NCBI RefSeq assembly: GCF_014698045.1
Contig: NZ_JACJSE010000012.1
Span: 62,001 to 126,000 of the forward strand
From: Aulosira sp. FACHB-615
GTDB lineage: Bacteria > Cyanobacteriota > Cyanobacteriia > Cyanobacteriales > Nostocaceae
Direction: 5' to 3'
Length of the DNA: 64,000 nt
Shown: positions 26,768 through 35,038 of the stretch, in pieces
How positions within the stretch are numbered: position 1 is the stretch's first letter
How the letters are laid out: every line of letters begins with the position of its first letter
Notes under the pieces: model-generated
What the model saw: only the letters and a program-made list of their open reading frames with translations
Told to the model about the DNA's origin: nothing
Databases searched by the model: none
Program-made: the position numbers and the translations under genes

Positions 26768-27895
26768 CTACTCCCGACAAAAACTAAACGTCTGTGTTGG
26801 TAAGTTCCAACTAGCAAATATACCATTTCCCAAGGGTAAGCCATCAGGGTTAAATCTGAGGGCGTGTCCTGGCGCGTTGGGGTTTTCGACTACCGCTAGA
26901 GAAGATTTGCCTTGTCCTGTCCAATAGATTTTGCCGTCAGGTGCTAACCTCGGCCCAGAATAGCCAGTTGTATCGCCAATAGGTAAAATATCAATTTCGG
27001 TTTCAATCTCAGTCACTAAGTCGATTTGATGTGGTGTGGCGTTCCAACCTTCTAAAGTCTGGTGTTTCCACTGTCCAAACTCCCAATCACCTCTAGAGTA
27101 ATACAACTTTGTACTATCAGGTGAGAAAGCGCAACAGTAACCAGCCGAACCGCGAATTAAAAAATCGCTGTGGCTAATTGTACCTGTAGTCCGGTCAACT
27201 TTGGCGATCGCAATTCCTAACCCTGCCACACCCAAAGCAACTTTCTGCCAATTGGGACTGAAAATAATCGAACCTTTATGAACTTTTTTACCAACTAAGG
27301 GATTCAACCGATTTTCGGGAAAATCAATTGGTGAAGCTACATATTTACTATTGATGCCATTTTTATCTACTAGGTAGGCACGCACCTCTGTTCTGCCATT
27401 AAAAATTATCAGCCAAAAAGCCTCGCCATTGCTATGGGGTACAACACCCAATGCTTCCCCAGGGTTATCTTGTTTACCTGTCAATTTCCGGTTCAATAAA
27501 ATTACTGAACCATTCATACCTTGAGATAAATCCGCAATCGAGTAATATATCTCCTGATTGTTATTGGTAAAGATATAAAATCTGTCAGGATGACTACCAG
27601 GCGCAGGTACAATTGCTACTGCTTGTGTCGCCGACCAACTTTTTGCACCCCAAACTCCGTTATCTAATATTTCATGAGTTTGTCCGTGGAAAATGAATTG
27701 ACCATCACTGTATAACCGCAGTTTACCTGTTATTGGGTCGGTGTAGCTGGCAGTTGCTTCAAAGCCTGAACTCTGTCCTACTTGATGAAGAATTTTTGGG
27801 CGATCGCTACCAAAGTCAATTAAGACTTTTTTCCTCACTCCTGTATACCAAAATCTATCGGGGACAGCAAGTTTTGTAATCGGTAGTGCATTCAT
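26768..27895 (-). CDS. Beta-propeller protein, gliding-type N-propeller fold
   Basis: A 375-residue protein I read as a beta-propeller. Several segments resemble the N-terminal propeller of large Bacteroidetes gliding or secretion proteins: an early DFG strand, LRLYSDGQFIF, then AIVPAPGSHPDRFYIFTNN, followed by YYSIADLSQGMNG and FWLIIFNG. Later blades have PD40/WD-like pieces (FSPDSTKLYYSRG, LAPDGKIYWTGQG). No signal peptide, membrane segment or sorting domain is visible, so unlike those proteins it appears to be a free-standing cytoplasmic propeller. It has no operon partner: heptamer repeats lie downstream and a long AT-rich gap upstream. The fold is fairly well supported; the ligand or partner is unknown. 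Confidence 0.65.
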   Translation of the reverse strand: MNALPITKLAVPDRFWYTGVRKKVLIDFGSDRPKILHQVGQSSGFEATASYTDPITGKLRLYSDGQFIFHGQTHEILDNGVWGAKSWSATQAVAIVPAPGSHPDRFYIFTNNNQEIYYSIADLSQGMNGSVILLNRKLTGKQDNPGEALGVVPHSNGEAFWLIIFNGRTEVRAYLVDKNGINSKYVASPIDFPENRLNPLVGKKVHKGSIIFSPNWQKVALGVAGLGIAIAKVDRTTGTISHSDFLIRGSAGYCCAFSPDSTKLYYSRGDWEFGQWKHQTLEGWNATPHQIDLVTEIETEIDILPIGDTTGYSGPRLAPDGKIYWTGQGKSSLAVVENPNAPGHALRFNPDGLPLGNGIFASWNLPTQTFSFCRE

Positions 27896-28028
27896 GGCGA
27901 GTTTTCTTGAGCAATTAATTGTCTAATTTAGCTGTCAAGACTATTAAAAATACCACCTACTAATATCTTGATTTGTAATTAAATTTATGCTTGTTTTAGT
28001 ATTAATGTTGAGTCATTAATTTGATTTA

Positions 28029-28203
28029 TATAAGACTCATATTTAATTTGAGAACACATCAGTACACCCACAAAAGGCTTCTTTCCTACTTCCCAATGCC
28101 CACCTGCTAAAACGGAAGAAACTTCCGCAACACAGTGGCTCTTAGCTATTCCCTACTCTCTGACTAAACAAATAGATTCGGAAAATAAACCGGATTTCTG
28201 TAT
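28029..28203 (+). repeat. TATAGGA-type MITE, copy 2 with internal insertion
   Basis: The left end TATAAGACTCATATTTAATTT and the right end AAATAAACCGGATTTCTGTA match copies 1 and 3. The block GGCTTCTTTCCTAC is retained. About 45 extra bases around 28110-28152 are absent from the other copies. Confidence 0.65.
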
Positions 28204-28717
28204 GTGATTGTGATTCCAATTATGTTGTACTTACGTACATAATATTGGAAAATTTAGCAATCTTTTTCGGACAGGTATACTGATGAATTAATTTATTTTT
28301 AATAATTGCTAAAAAACAATCGTCAAGTCAGGACATTGATATCTGCTTGACTTTATAAAACTAACATACAGTATCATAAATTTTTGTATCTTCATACACA
28401 AAATTTCTATTTCTTGGTGATGCTACTTAATATTTCTACTGAAAAATTAATATTTATTAATCGGTCATAAGTCATAAACTTATGAACTTCCTGGTTGAAA
28501 ATTTAGCTCTGGAAATATGTATAAATTTATAGAAATAATTTACTACTTTAGATAGAAGACAGGATGAAAACATACAATTAAGGATTTAATCACAAGTATT
28601 TGGTAGCTGACGTAAAAAATCAGAAAATGTTGCCGTAGTTGATTTATGCGCTCATTTAGTTCAAATTTAATTGAGATAAATCTCTTACTCAGTTCTAAAA
28701 TTTAATGGGAATGTTCA
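28204..28717. other. AT-rich gap upstream of cutA
   Basis: No gene recognised in about 510 bp of very AT-rich DNA. An 8-bp inverted repeat (TCATAAGT/ACTTATGA, 28465-28485) is the clearest feature. The region probably holds the promoter of cutA. Confidence 0.35.
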
Positions 28718-29038
28718 ATGAAGCTCTACTACGTCACATTGAATAATACAGATGAAGCGCGACAAATTGGACGCTCATTACTCGAACATAAGTTAGCAGT
28801 TTGCGTGAATTGGTTTCCGATTACCTGTGCTTATAGCTGGGAAGGGGAAATTACTGAAGAACCAGAAGTAGTACTGATAGTGAAAACTCAAGATGGTTAT
28901 GGTGCAGAAATTGAAAAGTTAATCCGCCAGCACATCAGCTACACTAACTTTGTTGCAGAGATTTCACCCACAATGGTGAATGCAGGGTTTCTTAATTGGT
29001 TAAATGCCGAAGTTGATGAGAAAGGGGTTAGAGGTTAG
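28718..29038 (+). CDS. cutA: CutA1-like divalent cation tolerance protein
   Basis: A small trimeric ferredoxin-like-fold protein of the CutA1 family, linked to divalent metal tolerance in some bacteria though the direct function is unsettled. The family pattern is readable: LYYVTLNNTDEARQIGRSLL, AVCVNWFP, YSWEGEITEEPEVVLIVKT and the C-terminal FLNWLNAEV. At 106 residues the length is normal. The position usually held by AACVN is AVCVN, and the loop is slightly divergent. The gene starts with ATG. The last four sense codons and stop (GVRG) fall in GGGTTAG/AGGTTAG heptamers. mtnD follows 69 bp downstream on the same strand. Confidence 0.85.
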   Translation: MKLYYVTLNNTDEARQIGRSLLEHKLAVCVNWFPITCAYSWEGEITEEPEVVLIVKTQDGYGAEIEKLIRQHISYTNFVAEISPTMVNAGFLNWLNAEVDEKGVRG

Positions 29039-29107
29039 TATTTTTACTGAGTTTAATTGCTAAAAACTTGACTAGTTAAATTTTTAAAATTCAAAATGGG
29101 ATGAGCT

Positions 29108-29659
29108 ATGGCGATTTTAAAATTAGAAGATGGCAAAATTCTCACAGATATCAATCACATTGCCAAAGAACTCGCACCGTTAAACATTCAACTCAATCGC
29201 TGGTCTGTGGGAGAAAATTCAGAGTTACATCATCTATTAAACCAAGATAGCCTCAACGAAGACCAAAAAAACCAAGTCCTGGAATTTCTAGATCATTATT
29301 TTGAAAAGCTACAACAAACAGCAGGTTATCAATCCCGTGATTTAATTGTGTTGCATCCAGCAATTCCCGACTTGGATGGATTTCTGGCAAAATTTTCCCA
29401 AATTCATACCCACGCTGATGATGAGGTACGCTACGTGATTGATGGTGAAGCCGTTTTTGGCTTCGTGCGTCCTGATGATAGCCAAGTAGAACTCACAGTA
29501 CAACCACAAGAATATATCAACGTACCAGCCGGAACCGAACACTGGTTTTATCTCTCCCCCGCGCGACGAGTCAAAGCTGTGCGTTATTTTATCGATACAG
29601 CAGGCTGGGTTCCCCAGTATACAGGTAAAGAGATTCGCACCCATCAAGCTGTTGCTTAA
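29108..29659 (+). CDS. mtnD: Acireductone dioxygenase
   Basis: A cupin-fold metal dioxygenase of methionine salvage. It cleaves acireductone to formate and the 2-keto acid precursor of methionine (Fe form) or to off-pathway products (Ni form). The metal ligands are all visible: His100, His102 and Glu106 in HTHADDE, and His145 in GTEHWF. At 183 residues it is full length. It is first of a plus-strand set mtnD-mtnX-mtnB. The 157-bp gap to mtnX contains a dispersed 46-bp repeat, so co-transcription is likely interrupted or has a second promoter. The identification is strong. Confidence 0.95.
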   Translation: MAILKLEDGKILTDINHIAKELAPLNIQLNRWSVGENSELHHLLNQDSLNEDQKNQVLEFLDHYFEKLQQTAGYQSRDLIVLHPAIPDLDGFLAKFSQIHTHADDEVRYVIDGEAVFGFVRPDDSQVELTVQPQEYINVPAGTEHWFYLSPARRVKAVRYFIDTAGWVPQYTGKEIRTHQAVA

Positions 29660-29712
29660 CAAAGGTAAGGGACTTCCGATTAAAAATTATCACTGTGTAG
29701 GCAGGGAGCATT

Positions 29713-29758
29713 GGTTCGGCTACTTCGGCTGCGCTCAGTACAAGTACGCTCACCAACC
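29713..29758 (-). repeat. 46-bp repeat, inverted partner of 26717
   Basis: The exact reverse complement of 26717-26762, starting GGTTCGGCTACTTCGG. It sits between mtnD and mtnX. Confidence 0.8.
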
Positions 29759-29816
29759 AGGGATAGGGGAAAAGAGTTTTGTCGGAAAAATCAAATTAAT
29801 CTAACAGGATGAAACT

Positions 29817-30449
29817 GTGAAGCGGATTGTTTTTTGCGATTTTGATGGGACAATCACTGTAGATGAAACCTTTGTGGCGGTGCTAAAAAAGTTTGCGCCG
29901 GAAGTGGCTGGAAAATTTCTACCAGAAATGTATGCTCAAAGGGTAACACTGCGGGAGGGAGTCAAGAAAATTTTAGAATCAATTCCATCTTCAGAGTATG
30001 GAAAAGTTTTAGAATTTACGCGATCGCAACCCATCCGTCAAGGATTTATCGAACTGCTAGATTTTCTAGATTCCCAAAATGTTCCTTTGGTTGTGGTGTC
30101 TGGTGGACTGCGGGGAATGGTAGAAGTAGTTTTAGGTGAGATAGCCCCAAGAGTAACAGCAATTCACGCCGTTGATCTAGATACGACTGGTGCTTACTTC
30201 CAAGTTAATTCTGATTATGAAGGCGGTACAGAATTAGTCGCCAAGGTGCAAGTCATGGCAAAATATCCGGCTGATGAGACAATTGCCATAGGTGACTCCC
30301 TCACAGATTTGAATATGGGCTTACAAGCTTCGATTGTATTTGCCCGCGATCGCCTAGCATATTACTTAGACCAACATCAAAAACCTTATATTCCCTGGAA
30401 TAATTTCTCCGATATTCAGGCGTATCTACAGCAATTGTGGAAACTGTGA
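29817..30449 (+). CDS. mtnX: HK-MTPenyl-1-P phosphatase
   Basis: A HAD-superfamily phosphatase of methionine salvage that dephosphorylates 2-hydroxy-3-keto-5-methylthiopentenyl-1-phosphate to acireductone, the substrate of MtnD. The catalytic motif CDFDGTIT gives nucleophile Asp8 and acid/base Asp10. Motif II is VVSGG and motif IV is AIGDSLTDLNMG. At 210 residues the length is normal. The start is GTG at 29817, with AGGAT upstream; the ATG six bases earlier runs into a stop after two codons. It overlaps mtnB by 13 bases, indicating translational coupling. A MtnX enzyme implies the split route that also needs MtnW, which is not in this window. Confidence 0.92.
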   Translation: MKRIVFCDFDGTITVDETFVAVLKKFAPEVAGKFLPEMYAQRVTLREGVKKILESIPSSEYGKVLEFTRSQPIRQGFIELLDFLDSQNVPLVVVSGGLRGMVEVVLGEIAPRVTAIHAVDLDTTGAYFQVNSDYEGGTELVAKVQVMAKYPADETIAIGDSLTDLNMGLQASIVFARDRLAYYLDQHQKPYIPWNNFSDIQAYLQQLWKL

Positions 30450-31075
30450 TTGATCCTCGTACAGAATTGATAACAACAGCCCGTCACTTTTACCAGCAAG
30501 GTTGGATGGTAGGCACAGCCGGAAATCTTTCGGTATTATTGAGCGATCGCAGTTTTTGGATTACCGCTAGTGGTGTGTCTAAAGGCGAACTCTCACACAG
30601 TGATTTTGCCCGTGTTTATCCAGATGGCAAAATTGAGACAGCCGCACCGCATTTCAAACCTTCGGCGGAAACTGGTATTCACCAATTAATTTATCACCTG
30701 TTTCCTGAAGCCCAAGCCTGCTATCACATTCATTCCATCGAGTCCAACTTAGTGGCGCGTTTTGTAGTGGGAGATAGTTTACTTCTACCACCTTTAGAAA
30801 TGCTCAAAGGCTTGGGAGTGTGGGAAGAAAACCCCAGTTGTACAGTACCAATTTTTACCAATCACCTCCAAGTTTCCCAGATTGTGGCGGAGATTAGCGA
30901 TCGCTTTCAGATAAATCCACCCAAAATTCCCGCCTTGCTCATCCGTGACCACGGTATCACAGTCTGGGCATCTTCTTGGCAAACAGCCCGTAACTACATA
31001 GAGTTGATAGACTACATCTTCCGTTACATGTTAGCTGTAAGACAACTGGGACTTGAGGGAGACAATAACAATTAA
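30437..31075 (+). CDS. mtnB: Methylthioribulose-1-phosphate dehydratase
   Basis: A class II aldolase-fold zinc enzyme that dehydrates 5-methylthioribulose-1-phosphate in methionine salvage. Metal ligands are visible as His97 and His99 in YHIHS and His172 in IRDHGITVWA. The phosphate-binding segment TAGNLS (27-32) and SGVSKG (45-50) fit the family. At 212 residues it is full length. The GTG start lies within the end of mtnX, so the two are coupled. Downstream, 135 bp with short ATTAACT repeats lead to a monooxygenase-like gene. The family and role are firm. Confidence 0.93.
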   Translation: METVIDPRTELITTARHFYQQGWMVGTAGNLSVLLSDRSFWITASGVSKGELSHSDFARVYPDGKIETAAPHFKPSAETGIHQLIYHLFPEAQACYHIHSIESNLVARFVVGDSLLLPPLEMLKGLGVWEENPSCTVPIFTNHLQVSQIVAEISDRFQINPPKIPALLIRDHGITVWASSWQTARNYIELIDYIFRYMLAVRQLGLEGDNNN

Positions 31076-31210
31076 TACAGCAGATTCGATGTTTATGAGG
31101 TACAGCAACTGATTGAAAAAAGTAATGAGTAATGAGTCCGAAATTTACTTATGACTCACTACTTAACAAAAGTGCTGTAAATGACTATTAACTATTAACT
31201 GAGGTACAAA

Positions 31211-31510
31211 ATGTCTAATCAAAATCTGCGTGTTGTGGCTCGTTTTATTGCCTTACCAAATAAAGTAGAAGAACTCAAAGCTTTACTACTCAGTGTAATC
31301 GCACCGACCAGACAAGAAGCAGGTGTAATTAGTTACGAACTTCTGCAAAACCAGTCTGACCCAACAAATTTCACATTTGTTGAAGAATGGACTTCTGCGG
31401 AAGCATTGGAAACTCATTTAAATACACCTCATATCCAAGCAGCATTAGGCAAACTAGAAGGTTTATTAGCTGCTGCACCAGATATTAGCCGCTACAATCT
31501 TTTAGCGTAA
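31211..31510 (+). CDS. ABM-domain monooxygenase-like protein
   Basis: A 99-residue protein of the antibiotic biosynthesis monooxygenase (YgiN-like quinol monooxygenase) dimeric alpha-beta barrel family. The pattern is clear: VVARFIALPNKVEELKALL, then EAGVISYELLQNQSDPTNFTFVEEW, and a final strand. Such proteins oxidise quinols or aromatic polyketides without cofactor, or act as heme-degrading relatives; which applies here cannot be read. GAGG is found eight bases upstream of the ATG. It follows mtnB on the same strand but has no known link to methionine salvage. Confidence 0.8.
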   Translation: MSNQNLRVVARFIALPNKVEELKALLLSVIAPTRQEAGVISYELLQNQSDPTNFTFVEEWTSAEALETHLNTPHIQAALGKLEGLLAAAPDISRYNLLA

Positions 31511-31531
31511 TACCCATCTCCCTTGTCTCCC

Positions 31532-32017
31532 TTATCCACCCACATTCACACCCGCCACTGAATTAGCCAGCTGTTCTAATTTTTGCGGACTGGTTACTTC
31601 CAGATACTTCGCAGCCATCTCCGGTGTCAGGAGTTCCAACATCAAACGATTTTCAATCCAAAATTCCACCACATCAAACACACCATTACGGCTACAAGCA
31701 AGCACTCGCCAACCTTCCTGTGCGCCAATACGCTCAATTTCCTCTAGGCTGACGGGAACAGAAATTGCTGCATGAACTGACGTGTAATTTGCAGGATGTT
31801 CATTTATTTGAAATCCTGCTTGTCCTTGCCATACATCAGGGATAATTTCACTACCCAAGGGATAAAATTCAATTCCAGTACCAAACTCATCCCCCACAAA
31901 CATCATATATCCACCGGGATTAGGTGAAAATGGTGCCACTCGACCGTGCATAATTTCTGCCATAACATTAGCTACGTGCTGAGGATTTTTGACAGCAATG
32001 GAAATATGGTGGAGCAT
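31532..32017 (-). CDS. VOC-fold (glyoxalase/dioxygenase) protein
   Basis: A 161-residue single-domain protein of the vicinal oxygen chelate superfamily. It opens with LHHISIAVKNPQHVANVMAE, where the His is in the usual first-strand metal position, and has a central GIEFYPLG strand. The remaining metal ligands are not obvious, so activity as a glyoxalase or dioxygenase is not assured. The ATG has a good upstream site (GAGAGG, read on the minus strand). It is convergent with the ABM gene and ends 21 bp from it. Superfamily placement is reasonable; the reaction is unknown. Confidence 0.7.
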   Translation of the reverse strand: MLHHISIAVKNPQHVANVMAEIMHGRVAPFSPNPGGYMMFVGDEFGTGIEFYPLGSEIIPDVWQGQAGFQINEHPANYTSVHAAISVPVSLEEIERIGAQEGWRVLACSRNGVFDVVEFWIENRLMLELLTPEMAAKYLEVTSPQKLEQLANSVAGVNVGG

Positions 32018-32319
32018 AGTTACCTCTCAAAATATGAATCAAACCTGATATTTTGATTTATAGCTTGTGTTTAAATTCTGACATCTATCCTAAGAGATCC
32101 AATTAGCTGAAGAGTAACTTTGACATTTCACGTTATATAAAAAATTGTTAACAAGACAAGTTTGAAATTTCTAGAAAATCCACAAAATCAGCAACAAATA
32201 TTTATCAATTTATATGTAGGTATGTATAAATTAGTAAAGGTGCGATCGCCATAGCAAACCGCACCTTTTAGGATGAAAATTGTATTAAATTAAACCAAGA
32301 TAAATCTGTTTATGCTGAC
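32018..32319. terminator. Gap with hairpin downstream of glgA
   Basis: About 300 bp between glgA and the VOC gene, both on the minus strand. The arms AAAGGTGCG (32236-32244) and CGCACCTTT (32260-32268) form a perfect 9-bp stem about 50 bases after the glgA stop, the likely end of its transcript. The loop contains most of a HIP1 site. The remainder is AT-rich and featureless. Confidence 0.4.
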
Positions 32320-33798
32320 TTACCAACGATGTCTAATCCATTCGTAAATCTTTAAGTAGTCGGCTCCTGGAATGTTCCATGAGTAATCATATTTCATCCC
32401 TTGAATCGCTAATTGGCGGAACTCATCAGGTGACTGATACCACAAATCAATTGCCCGATTCATTGCCGATTCTAGGGCGTAATTATCTGTTTGATAAAAT
32501 ACATAACCATTGCGTTTTTCTGGTGGTAGATTTTGGTCGTAATCCCTATCAAATACCGTATTGACTAACCCACCAACACCACGCACAATTGGCACTGTAC
32601 CATATTTTAAACCAATCATCTGAGTTAAACCGCATGGTTCGTAATTGCTGGGAACCACAATCATATCTGCCCCTGCATAGATGAGATGGGATAATTCTTC
32701 ATTAAAGCCCAATTCTAAATGCACATCGGGGTGACTATTTAAAAATGCTTTTTCATGACGGAAATGAGCATTGATTCCTGATTCTGTGGCTGAACCCAGT
32801 AATACAAATTGTGCGCCTTTATTGAGTGCATGATAAATCGCGTGATGTACTAAATGCACACCTTTTTGATTATCTAACCGACCAATATAAGCAATGATTG
32901 GTTTATCGGCTGCATCAAGCAAGAGCCTTTCGCGTAAAGCTTTTTTGTTATATATTTTTTGTTCAAAATCTTCGTAGGTATAGTTATTGGGGATGTAACG
33001 GTCAATTTCAGGATTCCAAAAATCGTAATCAATACCGTTAAGTACCCCAGAGAATTTATCTTGATTTAAATGCAGTGTATGACCTAAACCACAACCCACT
33101 TCTGTAAATCGCGCTTCTTCTGCGTGGTTGGGTGAAACTGTGGTGACTGCATTGGCGTAAACAATACCCCCTTTCATATAATTCAAGGCAAAGGGGTTAA
33201 AGTTGTCACGCAGCTTATCGTATTGGAAATAGTAATCTTCTCGATTTAACCCTGTCGCCCAGAGAGTTTGTACACCGCCTATTCCCTGATGCTTAAAGTT
33301 ATGGATGGTGTAGCAAGCTCGCTGATATTCCATACCATTGTATTTGTAAATCTCAGCCAGCAAAACAGGAATTAAGCCTGTTTGCCAGTCGTGACAATGG
33401 ATAATATCAGGACGCTTGTTACTTTGATTTAAAAATTCTAAAGCGGCTTTGCTAAAGAAGGCAAAGCGCATATTGTCATCATCACAACCGTAATAACAGC
33501 CGCGATTAAAGAAATTATCTTCGGAGTGGGGTTGAATAAAAAAGCACAGCCTACCATGCACCCAACCGCAGTATACAGAACAGTGAACTGCTGCACCATA
33601 CCAGGGAACCCACAAGTCTTTGTAGGCATCATGCAGACCCCAAATATGGTCGTAGCGCATACAATCATACATGGGCAGTATGATCTCAACGCAATTTCCT
33701 CTGCCTTCTAATTCTCTACTCAGTCCGTAAACAACATCCCCTAAACCGCCTGCTTTGATTACAGGAGCGCATTCCGAGGCAATCTGTACTATGTACAT
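32320..33798 (-). CDS. glgA: Glycogen synthase (ADP-glucose type)
   Basis: A GT5-family glycosyltransferase that elongates alpha-1,4-glucan from ADP-glucose. The donor-site motif KAGGLGDV begins at residue 15, the HCHDWQTGL segment and the C-terminal EPCGLTQMIGLKYG motif are present, and the 492-residue length fits. The opening and the WVHGRLCFFIQP segment resemble the second cyanobacterial isoform (often called GlgA2), but isoform naming should be treated as probable. A GAGG ribosome site precedes the ATG. It stands as a single transcription unit with a hairpin downstream. The function is certain at family level. Confidence 0.95.
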   Translation of the reverse strand: MYIVQIASECAPVIKAGGLGDVVYGLSRELEGRGNCVEIILPMYDCMRYDHIWGLHDAYKDLWVPWYGAAVHCSVYCGWVHGRLCFFIQPHSEDNFFNRGCYYGCDDDNMRFAFFSKAALEFLNQSNKRPDIIHCHDWQTGLIPVLLAEIYKYNGMEYQRACYTIHNFKHQGIGGVQTLWATGLNREDYYFQYDKLRDNFNPFALNYMKGGIVYANAVTTVSPNHAEEARFTEVGCGLGHTLHLNQDKFSGVLNGIDYDFWNPEIDRYIPNNYTYEDFEQKIYNKKALRERLLLDAADKPIIAYIGRLDNQKGVHLVHHAIYHALNKGAQFVLLGSATESGINAHFRHEKAFLNSHPDVHLELGFNEELSHLIYAGADMIVVPSNYEPCGLTQMIGLKYGTVPIVRGVGGLVNTVFDRDYDQNLPPEKRNGYVFYQTDNYALESAMNRAIDLWYQSPDEFRQLAIQGMKYDYSWNIPGADYLKIYEWIRHRW

Positions 33799-33979
33799 TC
33801 CTAGTCCTCGCTATACAAAAATTTATATTAACTATACTGTTCAGTATATGCAATATGTACTCATTGACAAGTAAGTAAGCCAATGTTAACCACGAAAGCT
33901 TAATACAAGTGGTAGATAGTCGGGGTGTTTCATCTGCGGGCAGACTTATACTGAGGAGATTAGAGGGGTATTTAGTGTA

Positions 33980-34477
33980 GTGGATACAAGAGAAGTTATC
34001 GGAGAACGTGGCGAATCAATTTTTCGAGTTCTCATCACACGTAAACATCCTAGTCGTGGTTATTTATTTGAGCATCCGCGATTTTTAGGAGAAAAAAAGC
34101 GAGCAATCGATTTTTACGTAGAACTCTTTCATGATGAGTCTTTGATACCTTTCTTTTTTGTGCAAGTAAAGTCAACATCCCAAGGTTACACTCAAAGCGA
34201 TCGCCGATTAAGAGTCAAAGTTAATGACAGCGATATGAAGCGTCTTGCAGCCTATCCTGCGCCTACTTATGTTATTGGTATTGATGAGCAAGCAGAGCAG
34301 GGTTATATTTTGTCAGGTAACGGCGAAAGTACCACAGGGTTTTCCAGTTTGTGTACAGATTATCCCCTCAACCCCGATGTATTGGCATTACTATGGGATG
34401 AGGTGAAAGCATACTGGACTTCTCCTCACCACGCAACCTTCCGATCAATTTTTTGCGATCCGAAATGGAGGAAGTAA
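33980..34477 (+). CDS. DUF4365 nuclease-like protein A
   Basis: A 165-residue protein with the features of DUF4365, a family related to PD-(D/E)XK nucleases. An early GERGESIFRVLI helix precedes the core AIDFYVELF ... FFVQVKST, where Asp and the Q-x-K pair occupy the catalytic positions. The start is GTG at 33980 with AGAGGGG upstream. Its stop overlaps the start of the next gene (TAATG), and that neighbour has a similar core, so the two are translated together. DUF4365 genes are frequent in defence islands, sometimes beside restriction systems. No methylase or helicase partner of the restriction type adjoins, though pcrA follows. Confidence 0.7.
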   Translation: MDTREVIGERGESIFRVLITRKHPSRGYLFEHPRFLGEKKRAIDFYVELFHDESLIPFFFVQVKSTSQGYTQSDRRLRVKVNDSDMKRLAAYPAPTYVIGIDEQAEQGYILSGNGESTTGFSSLCTDYPLNPDVLALLWDEVKAYWTSPHHATFRSIFCDPKWRK

Positions 34478-34929
34478 TGAAGCAGAATCTACAAAATTTT
34501 ATTGCAGAACGCGCCGAATATCTTGCAGTTATGTACCTGACTCGTAGCAACGATTTAGTGATTGAAAGGATGAAGTCGGCTGATTATGGCTTTGATATTC
34601 TTGTAACGATACTACGAGATAACCTGCCGACTGGAAGAGTTTTTGGTGTGGAAGTTAAAGCACAAGACACAGCTATCAGAAATTTAAAAGATTTTTCACT
34701 ATCTATTACCCAAAAAACAACTGAATATCTTCATAATGTGCCGTTTCCGCTATTTTTATTCTTGTTTACGATGGAGGATGACAAAGGATATTACAAATGG
34801 CTAAATCATGTTATTGCTGACTCTAACCAAGTATCTCTACAATGGCATTCTCTAGATGAGAATGGAATTAGACAGATTGTTGACGATGTAAATGCTTGGT
34901 ACGATGCAAAGAGTCATTTTGCTGCATAA
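34477..34929 (+). CDS. DUF4365 nuclease-like protein B
   Basis: A 150-residue protein resembling the upstream gene product in fold: ERAEYLAVMYLTRSND helix, YGFDILVTI strand with an Asp, then VFGVEVKAQ, giving the D...E-x-K arrangement of PD-(D/E)XK nucleases. Upstream frame positions are open to a TTG at 34453, but the ATG at 34477 has a near-ideal GGAGG site and overlaps the stop of gene A, so it is the real start. The two proteins are divergent in sequence, arguing for distinct roles or a heterodimer rather than a fresh duplication. Function unknown; a nucleic-acid cleaving role is inferred from the motif. Confidence 0.65.
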   Translation: MKQNLQNFIAERAEYLAVMYLTRSNDLVIERMKSADYGFDILVTILRDNLPTGRVFGVEVKAQDTAIRNLKDFSLSITQKTTEYLHNVPFPLFLFLFTMEDDKGYYKWLNHVIADSNQVSLQWHSLDENGIRQIVDDVNAWYDAKSHFAA

Positions 34930-35038
34930 AAATACTCTGGCTTGATATTTGTGCGATCGCCCCAAATAAAAACTTGACAGGTGACGCTGCTAAAATACCT
35001 TATGACTAGCAGCGACAAACCCGCACACCTCACAAGCC

